DNA of 64,000 nucleotides from an uncultured Mediterraneibacter sp. (GTDB lineage: Bacteria; Bacillota; Clostridia; Lachnospirales; Lachnospiraceae), in the NCBI GenBank assembly GCA_944381935.1, contig CALWMN010000003.1, positions 124,001 to 188,000 of the forward strand, read 5' to 3'. Of the stretch, positions 9,293-17,678 are shown in pieces. The translations under genes and the position numbers were made by a program. The notes under the pieces are model-generated. The model was not told where the DNA came from and made no database searches. It worked only from the letters and a program-made list of their open reading frames with translations. Within the stretch, counting starts at the first letter, position 1. Each line of letters opens with the position of its first letter.

Positions 9293-9726
9293 AAAAGAAT
9301 GAAGGATTCAGACCAAAGATCGTCGCGTTCTGCTGTAACTGGTGCAGTTATGCGGGCGCAGACCTGGCAGGAAGCAGCCGTATGACCTACTCGGCGGACG
9401 TCAAGATCATCCGCGTCCCATGCTCCTGCCGTGTAAATCCGATGTTTATCCTAAGAGCGTTTGAGCGTGGGGCAGACGGCGTTATCATGTGCGGCTGCCA
9501 TCCGGGTGACTGCCACTATACTTCCGGCAATTTCTACGCAAGAAGACGTATGACGCTCCTGTTCTCCATGCTGGACTATATCGGAGTGGAGAACGGACGT
9601 ACCCGTGTAGAATGGGTATCAGCCGCAGAGGGCGCGAAATTCTCCCAGACTATGCATGAGTTTGTGGACAAGATCACGTCCCTTGGCAAGAATGTAAGAT
9701 TGGAGGATTTAAGATGCAGGAATTAA
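9283..9726 (+). CDS. flxD: MvhD/FlxD-type [2Fe-2S] electron-transfer subunit
   Basis: A 147-residue protein of the methyl-viologen-reducing hydrogenase delta-subunit family. Cysteines in FCCNWCSYAGAD, VPCSCRVNP and MCGCHPGDCHY are the family's [2Fe-2S] ligands. MvhD proteins dock an electron-input module onto HdrA. No hydrogenase subunits are present, so the input here must be the Flx-like proteins downstream. The ATG at 9283 has GGAGGT 9 bases upstream and overlaps the hdrA stop; an upstream ATG in the same frame lies deep inside hdrA and lacks support. Confidence 0.88.
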   Translation: MSIEKNEGFRPKIVAFCCNWCSYAGADLAGSSRMTYSADVKIIRVPCSCRVNPMFILRAFERGADGVIMCGCHPGDCHYTSGNFYARRRMTLLFSMLDYIGVENGRTRVEWVSAAEGAKFSQTMHEFVDKITSLGKNVRLEDLRCRN

Positions 9727-10688
9727 TAAACCGTGCGAAAGAGCTTCTGGCTGACGGAACTGTGGCGAGAGTGCTCGGATGGAAAGCCGGGGACCTGCCT
9801 TATAATCCGGAACCGGCTTACTTTGAGAAAGAAGAAGATTTTGCGGATTTCGTTTATAACGGATTCTGCGGGGCAAATTTAAGCAAATACATGATCGAGG
9901 CTTCCAAGCTGGAAGGAAAGACGCTTGTGTGCCTGAAACCCTGTGATACATACAGCTTCCAGGAACTGATGAAGGAGCATCGCGTAGACCGTGACAAAGC
10001 ATACATCATTGGCGTGGGATGCAAAGGAAAACTGGATATCGAAAAGATCAAAGCAATGGGCATCAAGGGCATCCAGGGCATTTCCGGGGCAGAGATTGAG
10101 GATGCGGCGGAAACCCTGACGATCCAGACGATCTATGGGGAAAAAACCTGCGCATATAAGGACGCTATGCTGGAGAGGTGCCATGTCTGTAAGGGCAAGG
10201 ACCATATGGTCTTTGACGAGACCATAGGAGAGTCCAAAGAGACAAAGGATGCGGACCGCTTTGAGGAAGTGGAGAAGATCGAGGCGATGAGCCCGGAGGA
10301 GAAATTTGCATTCTTCCAGAAAGAGCTGAGCAAATGTATCCGCTGCAATGCCTGCAGGAATGTATGTCCGGCGTGCAGCTGCAGGAAATGTGTGTTTGAC
10401 AGCAACAAATTCGACAGCGCCCAGAAAGCGAATGTGGATTCCTTTGAGGAGAAGATGTTCCACATCATCCGGGCCTTCCATGTGGCAGGAAGATGTACAG
10501 ACTGCGGCGAGTGCAGCAGAGTCTGCCCGCAGGGGATCCCGCTTCATCTGTTCAATCGCAAGTTTATCAAGGATATCGATGAATTATACGGCGAATATCA
10601 GGCTGGCGCGGATATGGAACCGAGAACCCCTCTTACCGATTACCGGTTCGAGGATGCTGAGCCTGGGATTGTGGCAGAAAGGGGATAA
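9714..10688 (+). CDS. flxB: FlxB-like 4Fe-4S dicluster protein
   Basis: Iron-sulfur protein of 324 residues. The N-terminal half resembles the FrhB/FdhB (F420 hydrogenase beta) domain, with CLKPCDTYSF and GVGCKGKLD segments. The C-terminal half carries two [4Fe-4S] motifs, CIRCNACRNVCPACSCRKC (about residues 206-224) and CTDCGECSRVCPQG (about 262-275). In FlxABCD-HdrABC loci of sulfate reducers and other anaerobes a protein of this layout links the flavin subunit with MvhD. It overlaps flxD by 13 bases. The Flx naming rests on order and domain type. Confidence 0.75.
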   Translation: MQELINRAKELLADGTVARVLGWKAGDLPYNPEPAYFEKEEDFADFVYNGFCGANLSKYMIEASKLEGKTLVCLKPCDTYSFQELMKEHRVDRDKAYIIGVGCKGKLDIEKIKAMGIKGIQGISGAEIEDAAETLTIQTIYGEKTCAYKDAMLERCHVCKGKDHMVFDETIGESKETKDADRFEEVEKIEAMSPEEKFAFFQKELSKCIRCNACRNVCPACSCRKCVFDSNKFDSAQKANVDSFEEKMFHIIRAFHVAGRCTDCGECSRVCPQGIPLHLFNRKFIKDIDELYGEYQAGADMEPRTPLTDYRFEDAEPGIVAERG

Positions 10689-10691
10689 TGT

Positions 10692-11735
10692 ATGTATAAG
10701 ATCGCGAAAGAAAATCTGACGGCATTATTTCAGAAGATTGCCGCAGAACAGGAATTATATCTCCCGGTAAAAAATGCCGGACAGGTGAATTTTGGCGTCT
10801 GGACAGAGGACGCGGAGGTTGACCTGGACACACTCAAGAGCGTGAAATCTCCGAAAGATGTCTTTTTCCCGCAGAGCGAGACGCTCTATACATGTATCCG
10901 GGACGGAAAAAAGATCAAGGTAGAGCCTGAGGCGTTAAAGGAACAGAACTTTGTCGTATTCGGCATGAAAGCCTGCGATGTGAAGGGCGTGGAAGTGTTG
11001 GACAAGGTTTTCCTTGTGGACCCGCTGGATACGTTCTATGCGGCGCGCAGGGATCACGGGACTATCGTTGCGCTTGCCTGCCATGAGCCGGAAGAAACCT
11101 GTTTCTGTAAGGTATTCGGCGTGGATGCTGCAGATCCGTCTTCTGCTGACGTGGCAACATGGATCATCGACGGCATGCTGTACTGGAAACCTCTCACTGA
11201 GAAGGGGGAAGCACTGACAGAGTCGGTGAAGGATCTTTTTGAGGAAGACGGCAGTGCGGAAGGGACCATAGAAAAAGAACAGGAGGCGATCCGTGGTATC
11301 GTGGAGAAGCTTCCCTATATGCATCTCTCCCTGGAAGGATGGAACGGGGATGTGCTGATGGAGAAATTCGAGGATCCGCTGTGGGAGGAACTCTACAAGC
11401 CATGTCTTGCGTGCGGGACCTGTACTTTTGTATGTCCTACCTGCCAGTGCTATGATATCAAAGACTATGATACGGGCAGGAACGGTGTTCAGAGGTATCG
11501 CTGCTGGGATTCCTGTATGTACTCTGATTTCACCATGATGGCACACGGGAATAACCGCAAATCTCAGAAAGAGAGGTTCCGTCAGAGGTTCATGCATAAG
11601 CTGGTGTACTATCCGGCGAATAACGAAGGCATGTATTCCTGCGTCGGCTGTGGAAGATGTGTGGAGAAGTGCCCTGCTTCACTGAATATCGTGAAGGTCA
11701 TAAAAGCGTTTCAGAAACAGGGAGGTGAACAGTAA
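10692..11735 (+). CDS. flxC: FlxC-like (AsrA-type) 4Fe-4S protein
   Basis: A 347-residue iron-sulfur protein resembling anaerobic sulfite reductase subunit A and hydrogenase beta proteins. The N-terminal region has GMKACDVKGVEVLDK and ACHEPEETCFCKVFG. The C-terminal region has CLACGTCTFVCPTCQCYD (about residues 238-255) and CVGCGRCVEKCPAS (about 317-330). It sits between flxB and flxA with 3-base and TAATG-type spacing. It probably relays electrons from the NAD(P)H:flavin subunit. No sulfite reductase catalytic subunit is present, which favours Flx over Asr. Confidence 0.78.
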   Translation: MYKIAKENLTALFQKIAAEQELYLPVKNAGQVNFGVWTEDAEVDLDTLKSVKSPKDVFFPQSETLYTCIRDGKKIKVEPEALKEQNFVVFGMKACDVKGVEVLDKVFLVDPLDTFYAARRDHGTIVALACHEPEETCFCKVFGVDAADPSSADVATWIIDGMLYWKPLTEKGEALTESVKDLFEEDGSAEGTIEKEQEAIRGIVEKLPYMHLSLEGWNGDVLMEKFEDPLWEELYKPCLACGTCTFVCPTCQCYDIKDYDTGRNGVQRYRCWDSCMYSDFTMMAHGNNRKSQKERFRQRFMHKLVYYPANNEGMYSCVGCGRCVEKCPASLNIVKVIKAFQKQGGEQ

Positions 11736-12589
11736 TGAGTGAATGTACCTGCCATAAGAATTATACTCTGGATACTCTGATCCCGAAGGTGGGGGTTATC
11801 ACAGACATCAGGGAGGAGACTCCGGACGTCAAGACATTCCGCGTGAACGCTCCGGAGGGCGGCAAGCTTTTCGAGCATATGCCGGGACAGTGTGCGATGC
11901 TCTGCGCACCGGGGATCAGCGAAGGTATGTTTTCGATTACCTCTTCGCCGACGAATAAGGAATATCAGGAATTCAGCATCAAAAAATGCGGTATGCTGAC
12001 CGATTATCTTCATAGCCTAGAGGTGGGCGATGAGATCACAGTCCGCGGGCCTTATGGAAATCATTTCCCGGTAGAAGACAAGCTCAAAGGCAAGGATCTT
12101 CTGTTCATCGCCGGCGGAATCGGACTTGCCCCGCTCCGTTCGGTTATTAATTATGTGCTGGACAACCGCAGTGATTATGGGACAGTGGACATTGTGTACG
12201 GATCCCGTTCCGCTGACGACCTTGTTCAGTTAAAAGAGATCCAGGAGGTATGGATGAACGCGCCGGATGTGCATGTCCATCTGACCATTGACCGAGAGCA
12301 GGAAGGCTGGGACGGCCATGTGGGATTTGTACCGAATTACGTAAAGGAGCTCGGATTCGATGTAAACAAGACAGCCCTGATCTGCGGACCTCCGATCATG
12401 ATCAAGTTTACTCTTTCAGGTCTTGAAGAGCTGGGCTTTTCCAGAGAACAGGTCTACACGACGCTTGAGCTCCGCATGAAATGCGGGATCGGCAAGTGCG
12501 GAAGATGCAACATCGGATCAAAATATGTATGCAAAGACGGCCCGGTATTTCGTTGCGATGAGATCGATGAGATGCCGAATGAATACTAG
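11735..12589 (+). CDS. flxA: FlxA-like FAD/NAD(P)-binding oxidoreductase
   Basis: A 284-residue ferredoxin-NADP reductase-fold protein: FAD-binding barrel (residues 15-100, with FSITSSPTN), NAD(P)-binding domain (IAGGIGLAPLRSV at about 128, CGPPIMI at about 217) and a C-terminal cysteine patch CGIGKCGRCNIG...C typical of the [2Fe-2S] binding of PyrK/AsrB relatives. It is the expected NADH entry point for the Hdr module. The ATG overlaps the flxC stop (TAATG). Confidence 0.82.
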   Translation: MSECTCHKNYTLDTLIPKVGVITDIREETPDVKTFRVNAPEGGKLFEHMPGQCAMLCAPGISEGMFSITSSPTNKEYQEFSIKKCGMLTDYLHSLEVGDEITVRGPYGNHFPVEDKLKGKDLLFIAGGIGLAPLRSVINYVLDNRSDYGTVDIVYGSRSADDLVQLKEIQEVWMNAPDVHVHLTIDREQEGWDGHVGFVPNYVKELGFDVNKTALICGPPIMIKFTLSGLEELGFSREQVYTTLELRMKCGIGKCGRCNIGSKYVCKDGPVFRCDEIDEMPNEY

Positions 12590-12606
12590 GGAAAGGAAGA
12601 AATATC

Positions 12607-13281
12607 ATGGAAAAAATGGTAAATGTATATTTTTTCGGTAAGAAATACAGTGTACCGGCTGACCTGACCATCATGACAGCAATGGAATACGCAGGATATA
12701 CACTGAAAAGAGGATGCGGCTGCCGTCATGGTTTCTGCGGTGCCTGTGCCACGATCTACAGGATCAAAGGGAAAAATGAGCTGAAGACATGCCTTGCCTG
12801 TCAGACACAGGTAGAGGAAGGTATGTATGTGGCAAGCATCCCGTTCTTCCCGACAGACAAGAGAACTTATGATATCAACGAGATCCGTCCGGAGCAGAGA
12901 ATTATGATGGATCTGTATCCGGAGATCTACAGCTGCATCGGCTGTAACGCATGTACAAAGGCGTGTACGCAGGACCTGAATGTCATGCAGTACATCGCAT
13001 ACGCACAGCGCGGCGATTTTGAGAAATGTGCGGAAGAGTCCTTCGACTGTATCGGATGCGGGTGCTGTTCCGTGAGATGTCCGGCAGGAATCTCCCATCC
13101 GATGGTAGGTGTTCTTGCAAGACGTCTGACAGGGAAATATATCGAACCCGAGTCAAAGCATCTTACAAAGCGCGTTGAGGAGATCAACCACGGCGATTAC
13201 GATCAGTTGATCGAGCAGATCATGGAGAAACCGATCACAGAGATGCAGGAACTTTACAACAACAGAGAGATCGAGAAATAA
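12607..13281 (+). CDS. frdB: Fumarate reductase/succinate dehydrogenase iron-sulfur subunit
   Basis: A 224-residue SdhB/FrdB-family protein. The N-terminal half is a [2Fe-2S] domain (CGCRHGFCGACATIY, then CLAC). The C-terminal half holds CIGCNACTKACTQD (about residues 102-115) and CIGCGCCSVRCPAG (about 140-153). The last motif keeps a full CxxCxxC, so it may hold a [4Fe-4S] cluster where the quinone-proximal [3Fe-4S] of membrane enzymes normally sits. Unlike methanogen TfrB it has no fused CCG domain; a stand-alone hdrB is in the same operon. Confidence 0.85.
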   Translation: MEKMVNVYFFGKKYSVPADLTIMTAMEYAGYTLKRGCGCRHGFCGACATIYRIKGKNELKTCLACQTQVEEGMYVASIPFFPTDKRTYDINEIRPEQRIMMDLYPEIYSCIGCNACTKACTQDLNVMQYIAYAQRGDFEKCAEESFDCIGCGCCSVRCPAGISHPMVGVLARRLTGKYIEPESKHLTKRVEEINHGDYDQLIEQIMEKPITEMQELYNNREIEK

Positions 13282-13293
13282 GGAGGGAAGATC

Positions 13294-14895
13294 ATGTTTA
13301 CACCGGAAATGATGGAATCCGTAAAAAAAGTGGAGGCCACCAGAGCATCCCGTCTGGGCGTTGAACCGAGACGTATGTCCGCAGATGAAAAAGATGCCCT
13401 TCTTAAGGCATTTCATCCTGACTATAAAGAGGACGCGTTTGCAGAGATCAAGGTAGGACCGAACAAAGGACAGAAAGCCCCGAAAGAACTGGTGCATCTT
13501 CTGCACTCCAACAGCCGTCTTCTCGCTGATAAGGTTGACATCAATAAAGTTGACTATGACGTTGACGTGCTTATCATCGGAGGGGGCGGAGCAGGGTCTT
13601 CTGCGGCAATCGAGGCACACGAGGCGGGGGCAAACGTCATGATCGTGACAAAGCTGCGCATCGGGGACGCGAATACCATGATGGCAGAGGGTGGAATCCA
13701 GGCTGCGGATAAGGAGAATGACTCTCCGGTACAGCACTACCTGGATGCGTTCGGCGGAGGACATTTTGCCGCAAGGCCTGAACTGTTGAGACGTCTTGTC
13801 ATGGAAGCGCCGGATGCGATCAAATGGCTCAATGAACTGGGTGTCATGTTCGACAAAGATAAGGACGGAAGAATGATCACCACGCATGGCGGCGGAACTT
13901 CCAGAAAGAGGATGCACGCCTGCAAGGATTATTCAGGGGCAGAGATTATGCGTACGCTCCGTGACGAGGTGCTGAACCGCCAGATTCCTGTTGTTGAGTT
14001 TACGGTAGCGGTAGAGCTGATCCGGGACGACAGGGGACAGGTTGCAGGAGCTGTCCTTCAGAATCTGGAGACAGACGACTATCTGGTTGCGAAGGCGAAG
14101 ACGGTCATCATTGCCACAGGCGGTGCGGGACGAATGCATTATCAGGGATTCCCGACATCCAACCACTACGGCGCGACGGCGGACGGACTGATCCTCGGAT
14201 ACCGTATGGGGGCGCCGCTTCTGTACCAGGATACGATTCAGTACCATCCGACAGGAGTCGCGTATCCGTCCCAGATCTTCGGAGCGCTGGTGACAGAGAA
14301 GGTGCGTTCTGTAGGGGCGCAGCTTGTCAATGTGGACGGGGAAGCGTTCATGCATCCGCTGGAGACGCGTGATGTTGCAGCTGCTTCTATTATCCGTGAG
14401 TGTACGGAGAGAGGAAAAGGTGTGACCACACCTCTTGGAAGCGGGGTATGGCTCGACACACCGATGATCGAGGAACTGGGAGGAAAAGGAACGATAGAAA
14501 AGCGTATCCCGGCAATGCTCCGTATGTACATGAACTATGATATCGATATGAGAAAGCTCCCGATCCTTGTTTATCCGACGCTTCATTATCAGAACGGCGG
14601 CCTGGAGATCGGCGGAGACGGCTTTACAAAAGTGGTCGATAACCTGCTTGTGGCAGGAGAGGCAGTCGGAGGAATCCACGGAAGAAACCGTCTGATGGGC
14701 AACTCTCTGCTTGATATTATCGTATTTGGACGAAATGCAGGTAAGGCGGCAGCGGCAAAAGCGAAAAATGTGGAGCTTGGCAACATGAATCTTGACCATG
14801 TAAACGCATATGCAGAAGAGCTCAAAGAGGCTGGGCTGGACACAGGAGATGTCTCACCGCTCCTGCTCCCGAAATATGCAAGGCATGAGAGATAA
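13294..14895 (+). CDS. frdA: Fumarate reductase flavoprotein subunit (soluble type)
   Basis: A 533-residue FAD protein of the FrdA/SdhA/NadB superfamily that would reduce fumarate to succinate. After an unusual N-terminal extension of about 85 residues comes the dinucleotide motif IIGGGGAGSSAA. Then come MAEGG (about 130-134), QYHPTGVAYP, the catalytic-arginine region LETRDVAAAS and the C-terminal FAD-contact stretch VAGEAVGGIHGRNRLMGNSLLD. The residue that is the FAD-bonding His in E. coli FrdA aligns with Asn127, so FAD is probably non-covalent. No frdC/frdD anchor genes accompany it. Confidence 0.88.
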   Translation: MFTPEMMESVKKVEATRASRLGVEPRRMSADEKDALLKAFHPDYKEDAFAEIKVGPNKGQKAPKELVHLLHSNSRLLADKVDINKVDYDVDVLIIGGGGAGSSAAIEAHEAGANVMIVTKLRIGDANTMMAEGGIQAADKENDSPVQHYLDAFGGGHFAARPELLRRLVMEAPDAIKWLNELGVMFDKDKDGRMITTHGGGTSRKRMHACKDYSGAEIMRTLRDEVLNRQIPVVEFTVAVELIRDDRGQVAGAVLQNLETDDYLVAKAKTVIIATGGAGRMHYQGFPTSNHYGATADGLILGYRMGAPLLYQDTIQYHPTGVAYPSQIFGALVTEKVRSVGAQLVNVDGEAFMHPLETRDVAAASIIRECTERGKGVTTPLGSGVWLDTPMIEELGGKGTIEKRIPAMLRMYMNYDIDMRKLPILVYPTLHYQNGGLEIGGDGFTKVVDNLLVAGEAVGGIHGRNRLMGNSLLDIIVFGRNAGKAAAAKAKNVELGNMNLDHVNAYAEELKEAGLDTGDVSPLLLPKYARHER

Positions 14896-14909
14896 GGAAG
14901 GAAGAGAGA

Positions 14910-16067
14910 ATGGATATTTTAGCGTGGTTTCAGGACAGTGTCCTGGGGAATACTCTGATGGTCGTTTTTATGGTAGCATTTATCGGCTATCTTGTGGGAA
15001 GCATTAAGATCAAAGGAGTTGAACTTGGAACAGCGGGCGTCCTCCTGGTTGCCCTGGTGTTCGGGCATTTTGGCTTTGAAGTGCCTGACCTGGTCAGAGA
15101 GCTGGGACTGATCTGTTTCGTGACCTCCGTAGGATTTATTGCGGGGCCGAAGTTCTTCCGCAATTTTAAGATCAATGCGAAGTCATACATTCTGCTCGGG
15201 TTTATCATTATTGCAATAGGAGCGCTGACGACAGCTGCGATCATCGAGATTGCCGGCGTCCCCTCAGACATCACCGTCGGTATGATGTCAGGGGCACTGA
15301 CAAGTACTCCGGGGCTTGCGGCGGCAATCGACGCCACGGGTTCCGCGAATGCATCCGTCGGATACGGGATCGCGTATCCCTTCGGAGTCGTCGGAGTCGT
15401 ACTCTTCGTACAGCTCGTCCCGAAGATCCTGAAAACTGATATGGCGGCGGAACGCGCGCAGTTTGAGGCAGCCCAGAATGTGGGCGATGATGCGCTGAAG
15501 AAAAAAGAGAAGCTGTTCATCGTAGACGAGATGGGATTCTTCCCGTTCGCACTTGCAATCGCGCTTGGGATTATCCTGGCAAAGATCGTGATTCCGCTTC
15601 CGGGCGGTGCTGAGTTTTCCCTTGGCACATCCGGCGGTCCTCTGATCGCCGGACTGATCCTCGGGCACTTCGGCCATGCCGGAAAGATAAGCCTCCACGT
15701 GGAAAAATCTGTGCTGGAGTGTTTAAGGGAGTTCGGCCTTGCGCTGTTCCTGATCGGCGCTGGTGTGGAAGCCGGGGCAGGATTCATTGAGATCCTCAAG
15801 GAGCAGGGGATTGTGCTGTTCCTTTACGGAGCACTTATCACGCTGATCCCGATGTTTGTCGGCTACTTTGTTGCCACGAAGATGATGAAGCTTAGCCTGT
15901 TTAATACGCTTGGCTCTATCTGCGGCGGTATGACAAGTACGCCGGCTCTTGGGACACTGATCCGTGTGACGGGGACGGACGATGTGGCGTCCGCATATGC
16001 GGCAACCTATCCGGTTGCCCTGGTATTTGTTGTGCTGGCATGTCAGTTTATCGGAATCTTCTTATAA
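14910..16067 (+). CDS. AspT/SucE (AAE) family transporter, candidate succinate exporter
   Basis: Integral membrane protein of 385 residues with about 10 hydrophobic segments arranged as a duplication. The family hallmark occurs twice, GALTSTPGLAAAI (about residue 130) and GGMTSTPALGTLI (about 345). There is no TrkA_C domain in the middle; a short charged cytoplasmic stretch (about 177-210) joins the halves. AAE members include the aspartate:alanine exchanger AspT and the succinate exporter SucE. Lying 14 bases after frdA and before fumarase, export of succinate or exchange of a C4-dicarboxylate is the most economical role; this is inferred. Confidence 0.8.
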   Translation: MDILAWFQDSVLGNTLMVVFMVAFIGYLVGSIKIKGVELGTAGVLLVALVFGHFGFEVPDLVRELGLICFVTSVGFIAGPKFFRNFKINAKSYILLGFIIIAIGALTTAAIIEIAGVPSDITVGMMSGALTSTPGLAAAIDATGSANASVGYGIAYPFGVVGVVLFVQLVPKILKTDMAAERAQFEAAQNVGDDALKKKEKLFIVDEMGFFPFALAIALGIILAKIVIPLPGGAEFSLGTSGGPLIAGLILGHFGHAGKISLHVEKSVLECLREFGLALFLIGAGVEAGAGFIEILKEQGIVLFLYGALITLIPMFVGYFVATKMMKLSLFNTLGSICGGMTSTPALGTLIRVTGTDDVASAYAATYPVALVFVVLACQFIGIFL

Positions 16068-16153
16068 ACAACAGTTCAGACATACACGGAATGGGAACAG
16101 AAAGTATGCTCGTATACATTTGCGAAGCGAATGGAAAATATAACAACAGTACA

Positions 16154-16175
16154 GGACCGTCCGACATGGCGGTCC
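16154..16175 (+). other. Short hairpin between transporter and fumarase genes
   Basis: GGACCG pairs with CGGTCC across a 10-base loop in the 147-base gap before the fumarase genes. There is no T-run, so it is not a convincing terminator. I see no good promoter in this gap either, so the fumarase genes are probably part of the upstream transcript. Confidence 0.3.
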
Positions 16176-16214
16176 GAAGAATATCAGCAGTAAAGTAGAA
16201 AGGGGTTGGCTTTC

Positions 16215-17057
16215 ATGCGTGAAATCAATGTAAGCGCACTTACAGACGTGATCGAGAGACTCTGTATCGAGGCAAATGAGCATCTCCCGGAAGACGTAAA
16301 ATGCGCGATCCGCGACTGCCGTGCCTGTGAGGACGGAGAGATCGCGAAAGGTGTTCTGGACAACATCATCGAGAATTATGAGATTGCAGACAGTGAGAAC
16401 GTGCCAATCTGCCAGGATACTGGCATGGCATGTGTGTTCCTTGAGATCGGACAGGATGTCCATCTTGTAGGAGGAGATCTTGCAGAGGCAGTGGACGAGG
16501 GTGTCCGCCGCGGATATGGCAAAGGATATCTGCGCAAATCTGTCGTAAAGGACCCGGTCCGCCGCGGAAATACAGGAGATAACACTCCGGCAATGCTCTA
16601 CACGGAGATCGTGCCGGGAGATAAGATCAAGGTTACGGTTGGACCAAAGGGCTTTGGAAGCGAAAATATGAGCCAGATCCGTATGTTCAAGCCATCCGCA
16701 GGTCTTCAGGGTATCAAGGATTTTATTCTTGAGGCCGTAGAGACGGCAGGACCCAACCCGTGCCCGCCTATGGTAGTCGGCGTCGGCATTGGCGGAACCT
16801 TTGACAAGTGTGCGCTCCTTGCAAAGAAAGCACTTATGAGACCGCTGGATTCTTCTAATCCGGATCCGTTCTACGCGGACCTGGAAAAGGAGATGCTGGA
16901 GAAGGTAAACGAGCTTGGGATCGGACCGCAGGGATTCGGCGGCAGGACGACAGCGATCGGGCTTAATATTGAGACGATGCCGACACATATCGCAGGTATG
17001 CCGTGTGCAGTCAATATCAACTGCCATGTGACACGCCACAAATCGGAGGTGATATAA
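16215..17057 (+). CDS. fumA: Fumarate hydratase class I, alpha subunit
   Basis: Alpha subunit (280 residues) of the two-subunit, oxygen-sensitive [4Fe-4S] fumarase family that also includes L-tartrate dehydratase TtdA. Visible family blocks are VPICQDTGMACVFLEIG (about residue 57), GNTGDNTPAMLYTEIVPGD, and VVGVGIGGTFDKCALLAKKAL with a cluster-ligand Cys. ATG at 16215 with GAAAGGGG about 9 bases upstream; an in-frame TTG at 16206 is too close to that site. Context with fumarate reductase and MDH favours fumarase over tartrate dehydratase. Confidence 0.9.
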   Translation: MREINVSALTDVIERLCIEANEHLPEDVKCAIRDCRACEDGEIAKGVLDNIIENYEIADSENVPICQDTGMACVFLEIGQDVHLVGGDLAEAVDEGVRRGYGKGYLRKSVVKDPVRRGNTGDNTPAMLYTEIVPGDKIKVTVGPKGFGSENMSQIRMFKPSAGLQGIKDFILEAVETAGPNPCPPMVVGVGIGGTFDKCALLAKKALMRPLDSSNPDPFYADLEKEMLEKVNELGIGPQGFGGRTTAIGLNIETMPTHIAGMPCAVNINCHVTRHKSEVI

Positions 17058-17615
17058 ATGGCAAGAAAGATTACATTACCGCTCACAGAGGAGCTTGCGA
17101 AAACTCTCCACGCAGGAGACGAGGTGCTCCTGACAGGAACGATCTACACATCACGCGATGCAGGGCACAAGCGTATGTGCGAGGCGCTGGCAAAGGGAGA
17201 GGAGATCCCCTTTGATCCGAAGGATGCGACGATCTATTATGTGGGACCGACCCCGGCAAAGCCGGGACATGTCATCGGGAGCGCAGGTCCGACAACCAGC
17301 GGACGTATGGACGCTTATGCGCCGACCATGATGTCTGTCGGGGCAAGGGGGATGATCGGAAAAGGAGCACGCCTCCCGGAAGTTGTGGAAGCCATGAAGA
17401 AGTACAGCGGCGTTTATTTCGGCGCTATCGGCGGCGCAGGAGCCCTGCTGGCGAAATGCATCAAGAAAGCAGAGCTGATCGCATATGAAGACCTCGGCGC
17501 AGAGGCGTTAAGGAAGCTCTATGTAGAAGATATGCCTCTTGTTGTCATTATTGACAGTGAGGGAAACAACCTCTACGAAGAGGGAAGAAAAGCGTATCTG
17601 GAGTCAAAAAAATAA
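17058..17615 (+). CDS. fumB: Fumarate hydratase class I, beta subunit
   Basis: Beta subunit of the heteromeric class I fumarase, 185 residues. The family's GDEVLLTGTIYTSRDAGHKRM, GPTPAKPGHVIGSAGPTTSGRMD and FGAIGGAGALLAKCIK blocks are present. The ATG directly follows the alpha-subunit stop, so the subunits are coupled. It is the last gene before a strong terminator. Interconverts malate and fumarate with the alpha subunit. Confidence 0.92.
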   Translation: MARKITLPLTEELAKTLHAGDEVLLTGTIYTSRDAGHKRMCEALAKGEEIPFDPKDATIYYVGPTPAKPGHVIGSAGPTTSGRMDAYAPTMMSVGARGMIGKGARLPEVVEAMKKYSGVYFGAIGGAGALLAKCIKKAELIAYEDLGAEALRKLYVEDMPLVVIIDSEGNNLYEEGRKAYLESKK

Positions 17616-17638
17616 CCTTTGAAGAAAAGGATAAAGAG

Positions 17639-17678
17639 GGACTGCACATCAATGGATTTTGATGTACAGTCCTTTTTT
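17639..17678 (+). terminator. Rho-independent terminator of the redox/fumarase operon
   Basis: A 14-bp stem (17639-17652 with 17659-17672, one mismatch) with a 6-base loop is followed by six Ts. It ends the plus-strand operon and abuts the minus-strand radical SAM gene, for which its mirror could also act as a terminator. Confidence 0.88.

Noticed and set aside
9714-12589. Anaerobic sulfite reductase (AsrAB) operon
   Set aside because: AsrA/AsrB-like proteins are present, but there is no AsrC siroheme subunit, and MvhD plus HdrABC are directly upstream, so the Flx assignment fits better.
16215-17615. L-tartrate dehydratase (TtdAB) instead of fumarase
   Set aside because: The families are homologous, but the surrounding MDH-like, fumarate reductase and C4-carrier genes fit fumarase much better. 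This cannot be fully excluded from sequence.
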